DNA of 64,000 nt from the NCBI RefSeq assembly GCF_014836905.1, contig NZ_JACSPZ010000004.1:1-64000 (forward strand), given 5' to 3'. The notes under the pieces were generated by a model, which saw only the letters and a program-made list of their open reading frames with translations, did no database searches and had not been told where the DNA came from. Below are positions 31,303-39,267 of this stretch, piece after piece (within the stretch, counting starts at the first letter, position 1; the number at the start of each line of letters is the position of its first letter). The translations under genes and the position numbers were made by a program. Source of the stretch: Solibacillus faecavium. GTDB taxonomy: Bacteria; Bacillota; Bacilli; Bacillales_A; Planococcaceae.

Positions 31303-31556
31303 ATATGGAAATGTTCAAGGTACCAAATCGGTACTGGGTTGCTCAAACCATTAAATGAGGTTAAAACATTTTTTGCCTGATTCTTCATAAAGGTTATTTG
31401 ATCCTCTCCGAATTGGATAGCCCAAGGGATGGACGACAACATATTACTACAAATATATAGAGCTAAAAGCGAGAAAAATTCCATAGGTGGTTTTCCGTTA
31501 AAGTAGCCATTAAGCTGTCCCGTAGGAAAGAATGGACTAATACTAGCACTCCACAC
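31284..31556 (-). CDS. ORF of unknown function, possibly a remnant
   Basis: A 90-codon open frame with protein-like composition, including GQLNGYFNGKPPMEFFSLLA and a C-terminal NGLSNPVPIWYLEHFHIQ. The stop lies inside the terminator hairpin, which argues for a real 3' end. There is no ribosome site before the GTG at 31556, and a fragment of an exonuclease lies just upstream on the same strand. It may be the 3' part of a decayed gene. No family recognised. Confidence 0.35.
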   Translation of the reverse strand: MWSASISPFFPTGQLNGYFNGKPPMEFFSLLALYICSNMLSSIPWAIQFGEDQITFMKNQAKNVLTSFNGLSNPVPIWYLEHFHIQNPVF

Positions 31557-31563
31557 AATGCGG

Positions 31564-31668
31564 TTAAATTCTTCCTAAGTTATCCATAGCGATTAAAACA
31601 TTCGCGTCCTCTGTAGCATTGTGGCGGATACGTATTGGATGGAAACAAACCTTCATGAATTCGGCCAT
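31564..31668 (-). pseudogene. 3' fragment of a DEDDh exonuclease-like gene
   Basis: A 34-codon stretch ends at TAA 31564 and contains PIRIRHNATEDANVLIAM. HNATED fits the HxxxxD Exo III motif near the C-terminus of DnaQ-type exonucleases. The preceding frame lacks the Exo I and II motifs, so only the end of the gene seems to survive. Low confidence because the fragment is short. Confidence 0.35.
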
Positions 31669-31750
31669 GCACCTTATTATAAGTATATAGACTCTAACCT
31701 TCTATTCCTATTACGCTCTGAAAGTCATATTTTAACACCTGAGTCGAAAT

Positions 31751-32065
31751 TCATTCCGGCATATTGTATCGAGGGAAAAAATAATACATTAAAAATACAC
31801 CCAATAGTAAACACAAGGTCGGACCAATAATTGTTCCATCTAGATAACCTAAGATTCCCATAATAAAAGATATGAGACCAAACCACGCAGCAAGAGAATT
31901 CACAATATAAGAATAAATTAAGCCAATAAACAATAATATCCGTTCCAAAAAATGATCCAATTTAGGCTCTTTAACAAATCGGAAAATACTTAAAACAATG
32001 CCCCACACCAATAGTACCGGGATTCCCCATATAAAAGCCCATATAAATAACTGTATCATTTTCAT
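31751..32065 (-). CDS. small membrane protein
   Basis: A 104-residue protein with three hydrophobic helices: IQLFIWAFIWGIPVLLVWG, LLFIGLIYSYIVNSLAAWF and TIIGPTLCLLLGVFLMYYFF. Two ATG codons lie close to the AGGAGG ribosome site; the one six bases downstream (32059) has better spacing than 32065. No family recognised, and it is probably a single-gene unit. Confidence 0.6.
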   Translation of the reverse strand: MKMIQLFIWAFIWGIPVLLVWGIVLSIFRFVKEPKLDHFLERILLFIGLIYSYIVNSLAAWFGLISFIMGILGYLDGTIIGPTLCLLLGVFLMYYFFPRYNMPE

Positions 32066-32191
32066 TATCCTCCTATTATTTTAAATCCACACTTCTTTAT
32101 AGGGTATTTAATATTTACGAGATTGCTATTTGAAAGAGAAATTCACTTATACATATATAAGTCTTTTCATTATAAATGTAAATACATAGAA

Positions 32192-32272
32192 AAAAACACC
32201 ATTTTGGTACAGTACCACAAAATTTAGAATAGAAATCTAAACAAAGGTTGGTACTACCTATGTGGTGTTTTT
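32192..32272. repeat. 81-bp nested palindrome
   Basis: Three inverted repeats sit inside one another: AAAAACACCA/TGGTGTTTTT (10 bp, outer), GTACCA/TGGTAC (6 bp) and TTTAGA/TCTAAA (6 bp, inner, loop ATAGAAA). An alternative fold makes local GGTA-TACC hairpins. Such a symmetric element could be a structured RNA, a terminator for either side, or a small MITE-like insertion. No coding potential is evident in 32066-32319. Confidence 0.6.
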
Positions 32273-32319
32273 GATTTTGAATAAAGACTTTTTTATAACG
32301 TAAATTACAAAAAGACATT

Positions 32320-33186
32320 TTAACACGGCTTCAAAAACTCCCCTTGAATCGGGTCAGATTCTTCCGGGAATTTAATGCGCAACGATTTTGCTTGCATGAA
32401 ATTAGCATGATTCATCACTTGAAAATGGATATGAGCTTCAGAGGAATAGCCTGAGTTCCCACATAACCCCAGTAGTTGCCCTATCTTTACATGGTCCCCT
32501 ACGTTTACAAAAATCGAATCCTTTTTTAAGTGAGCAAGCATACTAAATTCATTCTTATCATGAGCAATAATACAATAGTTACCTAGAATATTCGCTTCAT
32601 CCCTTACGCCAGGAATATTGTCTTTTATCGAACTCATTACTTGAATAACAGTTCCATCAGCAGGTGCTACTACTTCAGCTCCGAACGCATAATAATTTTC
32701 ATTTTTTAGTGGAGAATCTTTAAATGTTTGATGATTAACCATCTTTACTAAGTCATATGCATATCTTTGTTGTTCAAAAGGGTAATGGTAGTTTACAAAT
32801 TCATTCGTGCCTCCCCAATAAACAAACCATTCATCTGTAATCGGCATCCTGTATGTATTTATTGTCCTTATTTGATCACTCTTTCGATATGTTTCAAACG
32901 GTTTTAAGTATAGTCCTTGAATGACATCTTTATTATCAAAGGCTATAATTATTGCCTTTGTTTGTGCGTCATCCACCCAAATATATCGGTACAAGCCATG
33001 AATAATATTGGATGCGATACAATTATATTGACTCACACCATTATTAAACTTAATAGATAGTTTTAAAAATTCTTCAAAAGATACAAGTTTCTGAAATGTA
33101 ATGGAAGTATTTTCATAGATTATTTTATAGTTCCTTTGTAAAAAAAACTCACCAAACCTTTCCTTTAGTTGATAGTCCATATACAA
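32320..33186 (-). CDS. M23 family metallopeptidase-like protein
   Basis: A 288-residue protein. About 130 N-terminal residues are of unknown fold. A LytM/M23 domain follows with RYAYDLV, VVAPADGTVIQVM, YCIIAHDKNEFSMLAHLKKD, GQLLGLCGNSGYSSEAHIHF and the closing HIHFQV (HxH zinc ligands). In the usual HxxxD motif the first His appears to be Arg here (R-Y-A-Y-D), so zinc binding may differ or activity may be reduced. No signal peptide is seen, which is odd for a wall hydrolase. TTG 33186 or ATG 33180 both fit the GGGGGTG ribosome site. Confidence 0.75.
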   Translation of the reverse strand: MYMDYQLKERFGEFFLQRNYKIIYENTSITFQKLVSFEEFLKLSIKFNNGVSQYNCIASNIIHGLYRYIWVDDAQTKAIIIAFDNKDVIQGLYLKPFETYRKSDQIRTINTYRMPITDEWFVYWGGTNEFVNYHYPFEQQRYAYDLVKMVNHQTFKDSPLKNENYYAFGAEVVAPADGTVIQVMSSIKDNIPGVRDEANILGNYCIIAHDKNEFSMLAHLKKDSIFVNVGDHVKIGQLLGLCGNSGYSSEAHIHFQVMNHANFMQAKSLRIKFPEESDPIQGEFLKPC

Positions 33187-33409
33187 AACAACACCCCCAA
33201 ATTTATTCCGAATTATAAGAATATTTTAACAAATAATATTGTTTTTGTCATCGTATTTTAAGGTTTAAGAGTAATAAAAAAGCTTAAAAAATAGCGGCAT
33301 TCGTCACAAAACCGTTTCACTTTAGCAATTTTATAAATTTACAATTTTTGTCATATATTTGATATTAACCATTTCCCCTATAAGTAAGTAGTTTATAAAA
33401 AATTATAAA

Positions 33410-33466
33410 AAAAGTACCCAGCGGAAAGACTTTTGTATTGTCCCTCCGGTTGAGTACATTTTAGAT
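33410..33466 (-). terminator. terminator of the second ECF operon
   Basis: On the minus strand GTACTCAACCGGA and TCCGCTGGGTAC pair with a small bulge, followed by TTTTTTTAT. It starts just after the anti-sigma gene stop. Nothing else was found in 33187-33409. Confidence 0.7.
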
Positions 33467-33474
33467 ATTGTCTG

Positions 33475-34353
33475 TTAGTACGTAACTATCCAGCTGATAA
33501 AAAGTAAAACAATTAGCAAAATTTTATACTTTTCCACCTTTAAAATATTCAAATTTGTAATATGACGCTTCATCGGCAGCCACACACTGAAGCCGTAACC
33601 AACCGTTAATAGTATTAAGAACGGCTTATACAACGGCCCAACCGCATCATGATACCAAAAAAGTAGGGACAAAATAATTAAACTAATTGTTAAAGAAACC
33701 CCTAACCCTCGAATTTTAGTTGGTTTATAAAGTTTTCTGCGATTATAATACATGGCAGTAAAGCCATGCATCAGAAGTACTGCTACAGCAATCCATATTA
33801 CCGAAAGCTGTATTTTATAATGCGCATCAAATAAATCTGAATAAACCGCAGATGTATAATCTACATATCCGGGATAATAAAGTTCCTGCTGAATATCATA
33901 TAAATAATTCGCTGCCAATTCATATTGGTGCTGCTCCCCATTTTTATATAAAACGACAATATCATAATGAAATTGGGCAAGCTTTTCAGGAGCCGAAATT
34001 GTTGGGAGATCAGATAAATTCTCAAACAAAGTCACAATACTGGGAGTTTTTATATTTTCTACCCCCATATAATTTGTTGATACTTTCCCCCTAAAGCCCG
34101 TTTCTCCAAAGTTATCATACGAGGTAATTTTAGCAATTTCACCTGAAGCTGCCTGATTTATTTGATTATTGGATGTATAAAATAAAAATAGGGCGATAAA
34201 ACAAATAGCTGTGATGACACCCAATTCTCGTAGAGGTTTCAATGTACTAGATTTTTTTACTGGTTGATCTTTTATTTTGTTTAATATCGTTTGTTTTAAT
34301 CGTTCATTTTCGGGAATTTTGTTTAACTCTTTTAATCGTTCATCAAGCTTCAT
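33475..34353 (-). CDS. putative polytopic anti-sigma factor
   Basis: A 292-residue membrane protein with a short cytoplasmic N-terminus (KLDERLKELNKIPENERLKQ), one helix (about 48-62), an external domain of about 120 residues (HYDIVVLYKNGEQHQYELAA) and then four more helices. Start ATG 34353 is eight bases after AGGGGG and overlaps the sigma gene by 11 bases. Coupling to an ECF sigma gene implies an anti-sigma role. The five-helix layout is unlike single-pass anti-sigma factors. Confidence 0.7.
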   Translation of the reverse strand: MKLDERLKELNKIPENERLKQTILNKIKDQPVKKSSTLKPLRELGVITAICFIALFLFYTSNNQINQAASGEIAKITSYDNFGETGFRGKVSTNYMGVENIKTPSIVTLFENLSDLPTISAPEKLAQFHYDIVVLYKNGEQHQYELAANYLYDIQQELYYPGYVDYTSAVYSDLFDAHYKIQLSVIWIAVAVLLMHGFTAMYYNRRKLYKPTKIRGLGVSLTISLIILSLLFWYHDAVGPLYKPFLILLTVGYGFSVWLPMKRHITNLNILKVEKYKILLIVLLFISWIVTY

Positions 34354-34846
34354 CGATTTCACCCCCTAAAAGCTGCTGCAATGCCTTCATTGCGCTTCTT
34401 TGTGTATTGGCTATCTTCATGGCCGTTAAACCCATAATGTCGCATGTTTCCTGAATCGAGAGCTCTTCAATTTTGCGATAAATGATCACTTCACGCTGCA
34501 CGGGCTTTAATTGTTGAAGTGCTTCGTATAATTGCTTCCGCGCTTCCTCCTGCACTAGCCATTCATGTGGCACATAAACGAATTCCTGCTGTTCCGGAGC
34601 ACTTTTAAATGGCAGCCATTGAATTAATGCCTTTTTTCGGTAATAGTCATAAACAAGATTTCGGGCGACTTGCCTTATATAGGTTTGGAAATTAGCGACG
34701 TTTTCTGTATTAGATTTATAAATCCGTAAAAAAGTATCCTGTGTTAAATCCTCGGCCAGTTGCGCATTTGATACCATATACCGTATGTACTGATATGTTT
34801 TATGAAAATGAAGCTCATACAACTCATCAAAGTCCATGTCTTTCAC
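34343..34846 (-). CDS. ECF sigma factor
   Basis: A 167-residue group IV sigma factor. Region 2 has YMVSNAQLAEDLTQDTFLRI and NLVYDYYRKKALIQW. Region 4 has LKPVQREVIIYRKIEELSIQ, ending with helix-turn-helix AMKIANTQRSAMKALQQ. It resembles the SigX/SigM class in length and region 2. ATG with GAGAGGTG upstream; the stop overlaps the start of the anti-sigma gene. The leader has CGTC 16 bases after ACAT, which is a poor ECF promoter match. Confidence 0.9.
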   Translation of the reverse strand: MKDMDFDELYELHFHKTYQYIRYMVSNAQLAEDLTQDTFLRIYKSNTENVANFQTYIRQVARNLVYDYYRKKALIQWLPFKSAPEQQEFVYVPHEWLVQEEARKQLYEALQQLKPVQREVIIYRKIEELSIQETCDIMGLTAMKIANTQRSAMKALQQLLGGEIDEA

Positions 34847-34985
34847 CTCTCTTATTTATATAGACGAACGAAACGAAAAAATATGTAAGTATTTATAAAA
34901 AATTTATAAAGTACCAAAAAGGCTTATGTTAATCATTGTAGAATAAGTGAAGAATGGCCAATATGAAAGATTGGAGTTGATCTAA

Positions 34986-35177
34986 ATGGTAAATAAAATC
35001 AAGAATCTATTTACACCGAGACTTCTCATTTGTACAAACTGCGCAAGTAAAATTGAAGAGGGTGATCGTTTTATCGCACATATTACAATGCCTGCAGAAA
35101 AGAAAATGCTTGTGTCAAGAATGGATCAAGCCATTGCTAGAACGGCAAACCGTGTAATTTGTGAAAAGTGTCAATAA
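34986..35177 (+). CDS. small zinc-ribbon-like protein
   Basis: A 63-residue protein with CTNCASKIEEGDRF near residue 16 and a C-terminal VICEKCQ, i.e. two CxxC pairs at the two ends of a small domain. Similar short proteins in Bacilli are commonly mis-annotated as iron-transport components; here only zinc or iron binding by four Cys is supported. ATG with TTGGAGTTG upstream, followed by a strong terminator. Confidence 0.65.
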   Translation: MVNKIKNLFTPRLLICTNCASKIEEGDRFIAHITMPAEKKMLVSRMDQAIARTANRVICEKCQ

Positions 35178-35191
35178 AACTGCAAACTAGC

Positions 35192-35231
35192 AAAAAAGCG
35201 TATTCGATGACTATATCGAATGCGCTTTTAA
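35192..35231. terminator. bidirectional terminator
   Basis: AAAAGCG-ATTCGAT / ATCGAAT-CGCTTTT forms a long stem with single-base bulges and a six-base loop, T-rich on one side and A-rich on the other. Confidence 0.88.
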
Positions 35232-35274
35232 TATATTATGTTGAACCCTTCTAGGAGCATGACAATAGAAACTA

Positions 35275-35775
35275 TCATTTTATCCTACTCGTTTTGATCA
35301 TCTTCCAAATCAGTACGATGAACAGCACAATCATTATCACAAAGAACGGCCAGCCAATTATAGCGTCATCACCTAATGCAATAGCAACTGACCGGTATAC
35401 TATATAGGCAAATAATATATTAATTATATTTCGCATATAATTTAATGTTTGGCGACTGTTTTGATAGAAGGCTTCACGATTAGATTCGTTCAATCTTTCA
35501 GGGTAATTATGTGATTGGGGAAATTTTTCAAATACCATTAAAAAGAAATGCAATGCAATAGCAATGCCTGGTAATATTATAAGTTCCATTTTAGAGCCCC
35601 AACGATCAACAGTCCCGCTGCCGTCAAAATGAGCCGGAACTTCATTTGGCATGTCACGCCAGTTCATCAGTAAAATGGCAATCATAACGGCCAATGCCAC
35701 ATAGCCAATAATATCCATTACCCATTCCGATCTCGTTTTCGGTATGTCAATTTTAGGTTGCTTTAGATTACTCAA
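35275..35775 (-). CDS. DUF1648 domain membrane protein
   Basis: A 166-residue membrane protein with the DUF1648 motif MPNEVPAHFDGSGTVDRWGS (about 43-62) after the first helix, and three further helices. This domain occurs in SdpI-like immunity and signal proteins and in small membrane proteins of unknown role. TTG start. It is divergently arranged with the DedA gene. Confidence 0.8.
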   Translation of the reverse strand: MSNLKQPKIDIPKTRSEWVMDIIGYVALAVMIAILLMNWRDMPNEVPAHFDGSGTVDRWGSKMELIILPGIAIALHFFLMVFEKFPQSHNYPERLNESNREAFYQNSRQTLNYMRNIINILFAYIVYRSVAIALGDDAIIGWPFFVIMIVLFIVLIWKMIKTSRIK

Positions 35776-35882
35776 CTTCTCTCACCTCATTCATTTATTC
35801 TCCGATGCTTTTTATAACCTAAATATGGCTGTATCCGTTATACTTAAAGTTACTAATCCTATTGATAGGAGAAAAACATCAC

Positions 35883-36536
35883 ATGTTACTTGATATTATT
35901 CAATTTTTACGGGAAATCGACCAGGTCATTTTTTATTACATAAAAGAGCTCGGCTTATATATTTACGTACTATTATTTGCGGTCGTTTTCTCAAAAACTG
36001 CCTTTGTCATATTAACGTTCCTACCTGGAGACAGTACGGTTTTTACGAGCGGTACATTAGCTGCGATTGGAAAGCTTGATTTAATTACATTACTGATTAT
36101 ATTTATTGTCGCAACCACACTTGCAGATAGCAACAACTACTTAATCGGTAAAATCGTTCGGACAATCCCGGAAAGGCGCAACCTTTTTATGCGATTCATT
36201 TCCGAAGAAACAAACGAAAAAGCGTTAAAATTTTTAGAGGAATATGACCGTGTTGCCATTACTTTTTCCCGCTTTGTTCCATTAATGCGAACGATGACTC
36301 CTTTTATATGCGGTTATACCGGGTTATCCTACTCAACTTTTTTACGTTACAACTTTATTGGTGCCACACTTTGGACAGTCGTCTGGCTCGGTGGAGGTTT
36401 TTTACTCGGAAACATTCCTTGGGTAGAAGACAATATCGTGTTAACGTTGGCCATTATTTCGATTATTGTTTTCGGCTTTGCGGGATTCGCCTACTTAAAA
36501 CAATTTAAAAAGAAAAAGACCATTCCCCTAAAGTGA
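35883..36536 (+). CDS. DedA family membrane protein
   Basis: A 217-residue DedA/VTT-domain protein. The conserved LTFLPGDSTVFTSGTLAA (E/F-x-x-x-P-G-D segment) and FSRFVPLMRTMTPFICGYTG (R-x-x-P-x-x-R-T) are both present. DedA proteins are proton-dependent lipid-carrier or phospholipid flippases, for example of undecaprenyl phosphate. ATG 35883 follows AGGAG by 11 bases. The longer TTG frame would start before the ribosome site. A terminator follows directly. Confidence 0.9.
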   Translation: MLLDIIQFLREIDQVIFYYIKELGLYIYVLLFAVVFSKTAFVILTFLPGDSTVFTSGTLAAIGKLDLITLLIIFIVATTLADSNNYLIGKIVRTIPERRNLFMRFISEETNEKALKFLEEYDRVAITFSRFVPLMRTMTPFICGYTGLSYSTFLRYNFIGATLWTVVWLGGGFLLGNIPWVEDNIVLTLAIISIIVFGFAGFAYLKQFKKKKTIPLK

Positions 36537-36579
36537 AAAAAGGAGCTATCATTATATTTGATGATTTGCTCCTTTTTTC
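36536..36579. terminator. bidirectional terminator
   Basis: AAAAAGGAGC / GCTCCTTTTTT form a 10-bp stem with a 22-base loop right after the DedA stop codon, also positioned to stop leftward transcription of the CheW gene. Confidence 0.85.
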
Positions 36580-36599
36580 GGTAAAACATGTACTTTCAT

Positions 36600-37082
36600 T
36601 TATACGTTCGTTTGTTCTTCTTCTAGCATCTTGTGTAAATAGTCAATAATTTCACGCATGCCCTCAAGTGAATGAACGAGAATGCTTGGGTCAACACAGG
36701 AAATCATACGGTTCTCCAAATTCGCAACAGCTGTAAAATATTTCGTTTTATTATAATTAACAAGCCCTAGCTGTTTTAAAACGCCCTCTTCAAAATCAAT
36801 AATTTCCTTCGCATCTACTACTAATAGACCGTAGTTAATCATTTCCGTTTTTAATACGATGACCTTTGAGTTTTTCGTATCTGTTGGACGGTTGTATAAG
36901 ACAGACTGAAAATCAATGACCGGTGTAAGCTCCCCACGAATCCGTGAAAAACCTAATAAATATTTAGGTAAGTGTGGTATAGGTGTTACTTGCTCCAATT
37001 TTTCGATAGAGACAACTTGCTCAACTGGTACGGCATATTCTTCTGTCCCGCATAAAAATACGACTGCTTTTTCAAATCCCAT
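36600..37082 (-). CDS. CheW-like chemotaxis coupling protein
   Basis: A 160-residue CheW domain: VVFLCGTEEYAVPVEQVVSI, PIPHLPKYLLGFSRIRGELT and VIDFQSVLYNRPTD, with the N-x-R-G-like segment reading FSRIRGELTPVID. CheW scaffolds link chemoreceptors to the kinase CheA. No other chemotaxis gene is in the window, and the gene follows the peptidase after 13 bases. It could be an auxiliary CheW or CheV-like module without a receiver domain. Confidence 0.88.
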   Translation of the reverse strand: MGFEKAVVFLCGTEEYAVPVEQVVSIEKLEQVTPIPHLPKYLLGFSRIRGELTPVIDFQSVLYNRPTDTKNSKVIVLKTEMINYGLLVVDAKEIIDFEEGVLKQLGLVNYNKTKYFTAVANLENRMISCVDPSILVHSLEGMREIIDYLHKMLEEEQTNV

Positions 37083-37095
37083 ATATGCTCACCTC

Positions 37096-38205
37096 TTATT
37101 TCGCCGTTTCGATAATAATGGCTTCTAATAAATCAGCCAGCTTTTCTAGTTCTTCTATCGGCATTCTTTCGTTCGTTGTATGAATTTCCTCATAGCCTAC
37201 CGATAAATTTACTGTCGGAATTCCAAAGCCTGCAATGACATTCGCATCACTACCGCCTCCTGAAATACCTAACAGTGGTGTGCGATCAACCGCCTCTACT
37301 GCAGCTTTTGCAATTTTCACCACTTGATCATCTTCTGTTACACGGAAACCAGGATACATTAATTTTACTTCCACTTCTGCACGTGCACCGTTTTCTTTCG
37401 CGACACGCTCGAATGTTTCTTTCATATGTGCTGTTTGTGCATTTAATTTTGCTTCATCGATTGAACGGGCTTCTGCTAAAATATTCACTTCATCACATAC
37501 GATATTCGTCGCCTGTCCACCTTCAAAGCGACCGATATTTGCAGTTGTTTCTTCATCCAAACGACCAAGGTTCATTTGAGCAACTGCTTTGGCAGCTACC
37601 GTAATTGCTGAAATTCCTTTTTCCGGTGCAACACCCGCATGTGCCTTTTTACCAATGACTTTTGCAAAAACTTTTGCCTGGAAAGGAGCTGCTACAACGA
37701 TACCGCCTACTTTTCCGTCACTGTCTACCGCAAAGCCATACTTCGCTATAATGTTCGACGGATCCAGTTCCTTTGCACCGACCAAGCCGCTTTCTTCACC
37801 AGCAGTAATAATGAATTGAATCGTGCCATGTGCGATATTCTTTTCTTTTAAACGACGTGCCATTTCAAATAATGCTGCCATACCAGCTTTATCATCCGCG
37901 CCCAAAATAGTCGTGCCGTCAGAATAAATATAGCCATCTTCACGAATTTCAGGCTTAATCCCTTTCCCTGGTACGACTGTGTCCATATGTACTGTAAAAT
38001 AAATTGGTTCGATTGATTCGTCGCCTTTTAATGTAGCGATAATATTGCCTGCCCCATGACCATTACGTGTATGCGCATCATCCTGGTATACTTCAAAGCC
38101 CATTTGCTCCAATTTTTCTACTAATACAGGTGCAATGATTTCTTCGTGCTTTGTTTCCGAATCAATTTGCACTAATTGTAAAAACTCTTCTACTAAACGA
38201 TTCAT
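37096..38205 (-). CDS. M20 family peptidase-T-like aminopeptidase (YqjE-like)
   Basis: A 369-residue cytosolic di-zinc peptidase of the M20 family. Metal and catalytic motifs are YFTVHMDTVVPG (His, Asp), TTILGADDKAGMAAL (Asp), IITAGEESGLVG (catalytic Glu and metal Glu), FAVDSDGKVGG (Asp) and a terminal NLSVGYEEIHTTNER (His). The PepT-like clade removes N-terminal residues from tripeptides. The same family (yqjE) lies near the yqjD-yqjC genes in B. subtilis. ATG with AAAAGGAG upstream. Confidence 0.9.
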   Translation of the reverse strand: MNRLVEEFLQLVQIDSETKHEEIIAPVLVEKLEQMGFEVYQDDAHTRNGHGAGNIIATLKGDESIEPIYFTVHMDTVVPGKGIKPEIREDGYIYSDGTTILGADDKAGMAALFEMARRLKEKNIAHGTIQFIITAGEESGLVGAKELDPSNIIAKYGFAVDSDGKVGGIVVAAPFQAKVFAKVIGKKAHAGVAPEKGISAITVAAKAVAQMNLGRLDEETTANIGRFEGGQATNIVCDEVNILAEARSIDEAKLNAQTAHMKETFERVAKENGARAEVEVKLMYPGFRVTEDDQVVKIAKAAVEAVDRTPLLGISGGGSDANVIAGFGIPTVNLSVGYEEIHTTNERMPIEELEKLADLLEAIIIETAK

Positions 38206-38254
38206 ATTCCATAACTCCTTTTAACTAAACAAGTTTACGCTTTATTTTACGCCT

Positions 38255-39235
38255 CTATTTTTGAAAAAACAATGAAAGATCATCGGCATTCAGTATTGCT
38301 TCTTTCTGTTTTATGAGCGCTGCTTCTTTTCGTGATGCGATATCCAGCTTTTGCTCCAACTCACTAATTGTATTTGCGACATCATCCTGTACGCGTGAAA
38401 TTTGGTTCATAGATGTCGTAATTTTTGAATGGATCGACCAATCGGTGAAAATATTATCGAAGAAGTAATCCGTAAACATGACAAAACCGTCCGTATCAAT
38501 AAGGAGGGCATCCTGTCGTATTTCCTTCACATCCAGGAGTTCATTTTGGAAACGTTGTAAAGCAATTTGCGCACCATGTAAATAATTATTGGATTCTTTC
38601 AATTTATCGTGCTTCATCATCGTAGCCATAAATCCTCCGCCTAAAAACGTATCCCATGTTGAATAGGATTTAGCATCATTTAACGCATAACCGGCATCTG
38701 TCAGCTTCGTTAACGCATGCTTCCCTGCCTCGATTGCTTCTTTAATTTCTTTGATTAACTGTCTGCATAAAAGTTCCTGGTCAATAATTGCCGTAAGCTC
38801 CGCCGCGATATGAGCGGCATGTTTCTGTAGCCACTGCTGTTTTTGATCATTAATTTGATTTAACTGCTGTCCCACATAGGATTCATTGATTGCATTTAGT
38901 TTATGAATTAAGTCAACGCGATCATCCTGCAAATCTTCATATGTTAATTGAGCTTCTGTAAGCTTTAATTCTATGACTGCAACACGGTCAAGATTTTGCT
39001 CCATCAACTGATCCTTTTTCCCTGACCAACCACGGAATAAGTTGATAAAAGAAAAGTTCTCTAGCTTATTTAATTGTTGGCGTGCGTTTTGCAGATCCAG
39101 CTGATGTCGATCTATTTCCCGTTTCGCATGGGAGAGAAGTTTTTCCACATTTTCGTTTTTTTTATGCAGCTTATCCGCTTCAAGTAACTGTAATTGATAT
39201 TCTTCCGAAAGTTGGTGCAATTGCTGCCATTCCAT
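38255..39235 (-). CDS. coiled-coil protein of unknown function
   Basis: A 326-residue soluble protein dominated by helices with heptad pattern (about 1-65, 85-180 and 275-310). It has a conserved-looking middle LGGGFMATMMKHDKLKESN and a Trp-containing stretch FSFINLFRGWSGKKDQLME. No membrane segment and no named family. It lies 32 bases after the ATPase gene on the same strand, with AGGAGG before its ATG. The pairing of a RecF/SMC-like ATPase and a coiled-coil protein suggests a partner, which is inference. Confidence 0.7.
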   Translation of the reverse strand: MEWQQLHQLSEEYQLQLLEADKLHKKNENVEKLLSHAKREIDRHQLDLQNARQQLNKLENFSFINLFRGWSGKKDQLMEQNLDRVAVIELKLTEAQLTYEDLQDDRVDLIHKLNAINESYVGQQLNQINDQKQQWLQKHAAHIAAELTAIIDQELLCRQLIKEIKEAIEAGKHALTKLTDAGYALNDAKSYSTWDTFLGGGFMATMMKHDKLKESNNYLHGAQIALQRFQNELLDVKEIRQDALLIDTDGFVMFTDYFFDNIFTDWSIHSKITTSMNQISRVQDDVANTISELEQKLDIASRKEAALIKQKEAILNADDLSLFFQK

Positions 39236-39267
39236 ACTTACCGCCTCCTATAATATAAACGTGCCTT

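Noticed and set aside
32115-32318. Minus-strand ORF of 67 codons
   Set aside because: It overlaps the nested palindrome and has no ribosome site or recognisable sequence.
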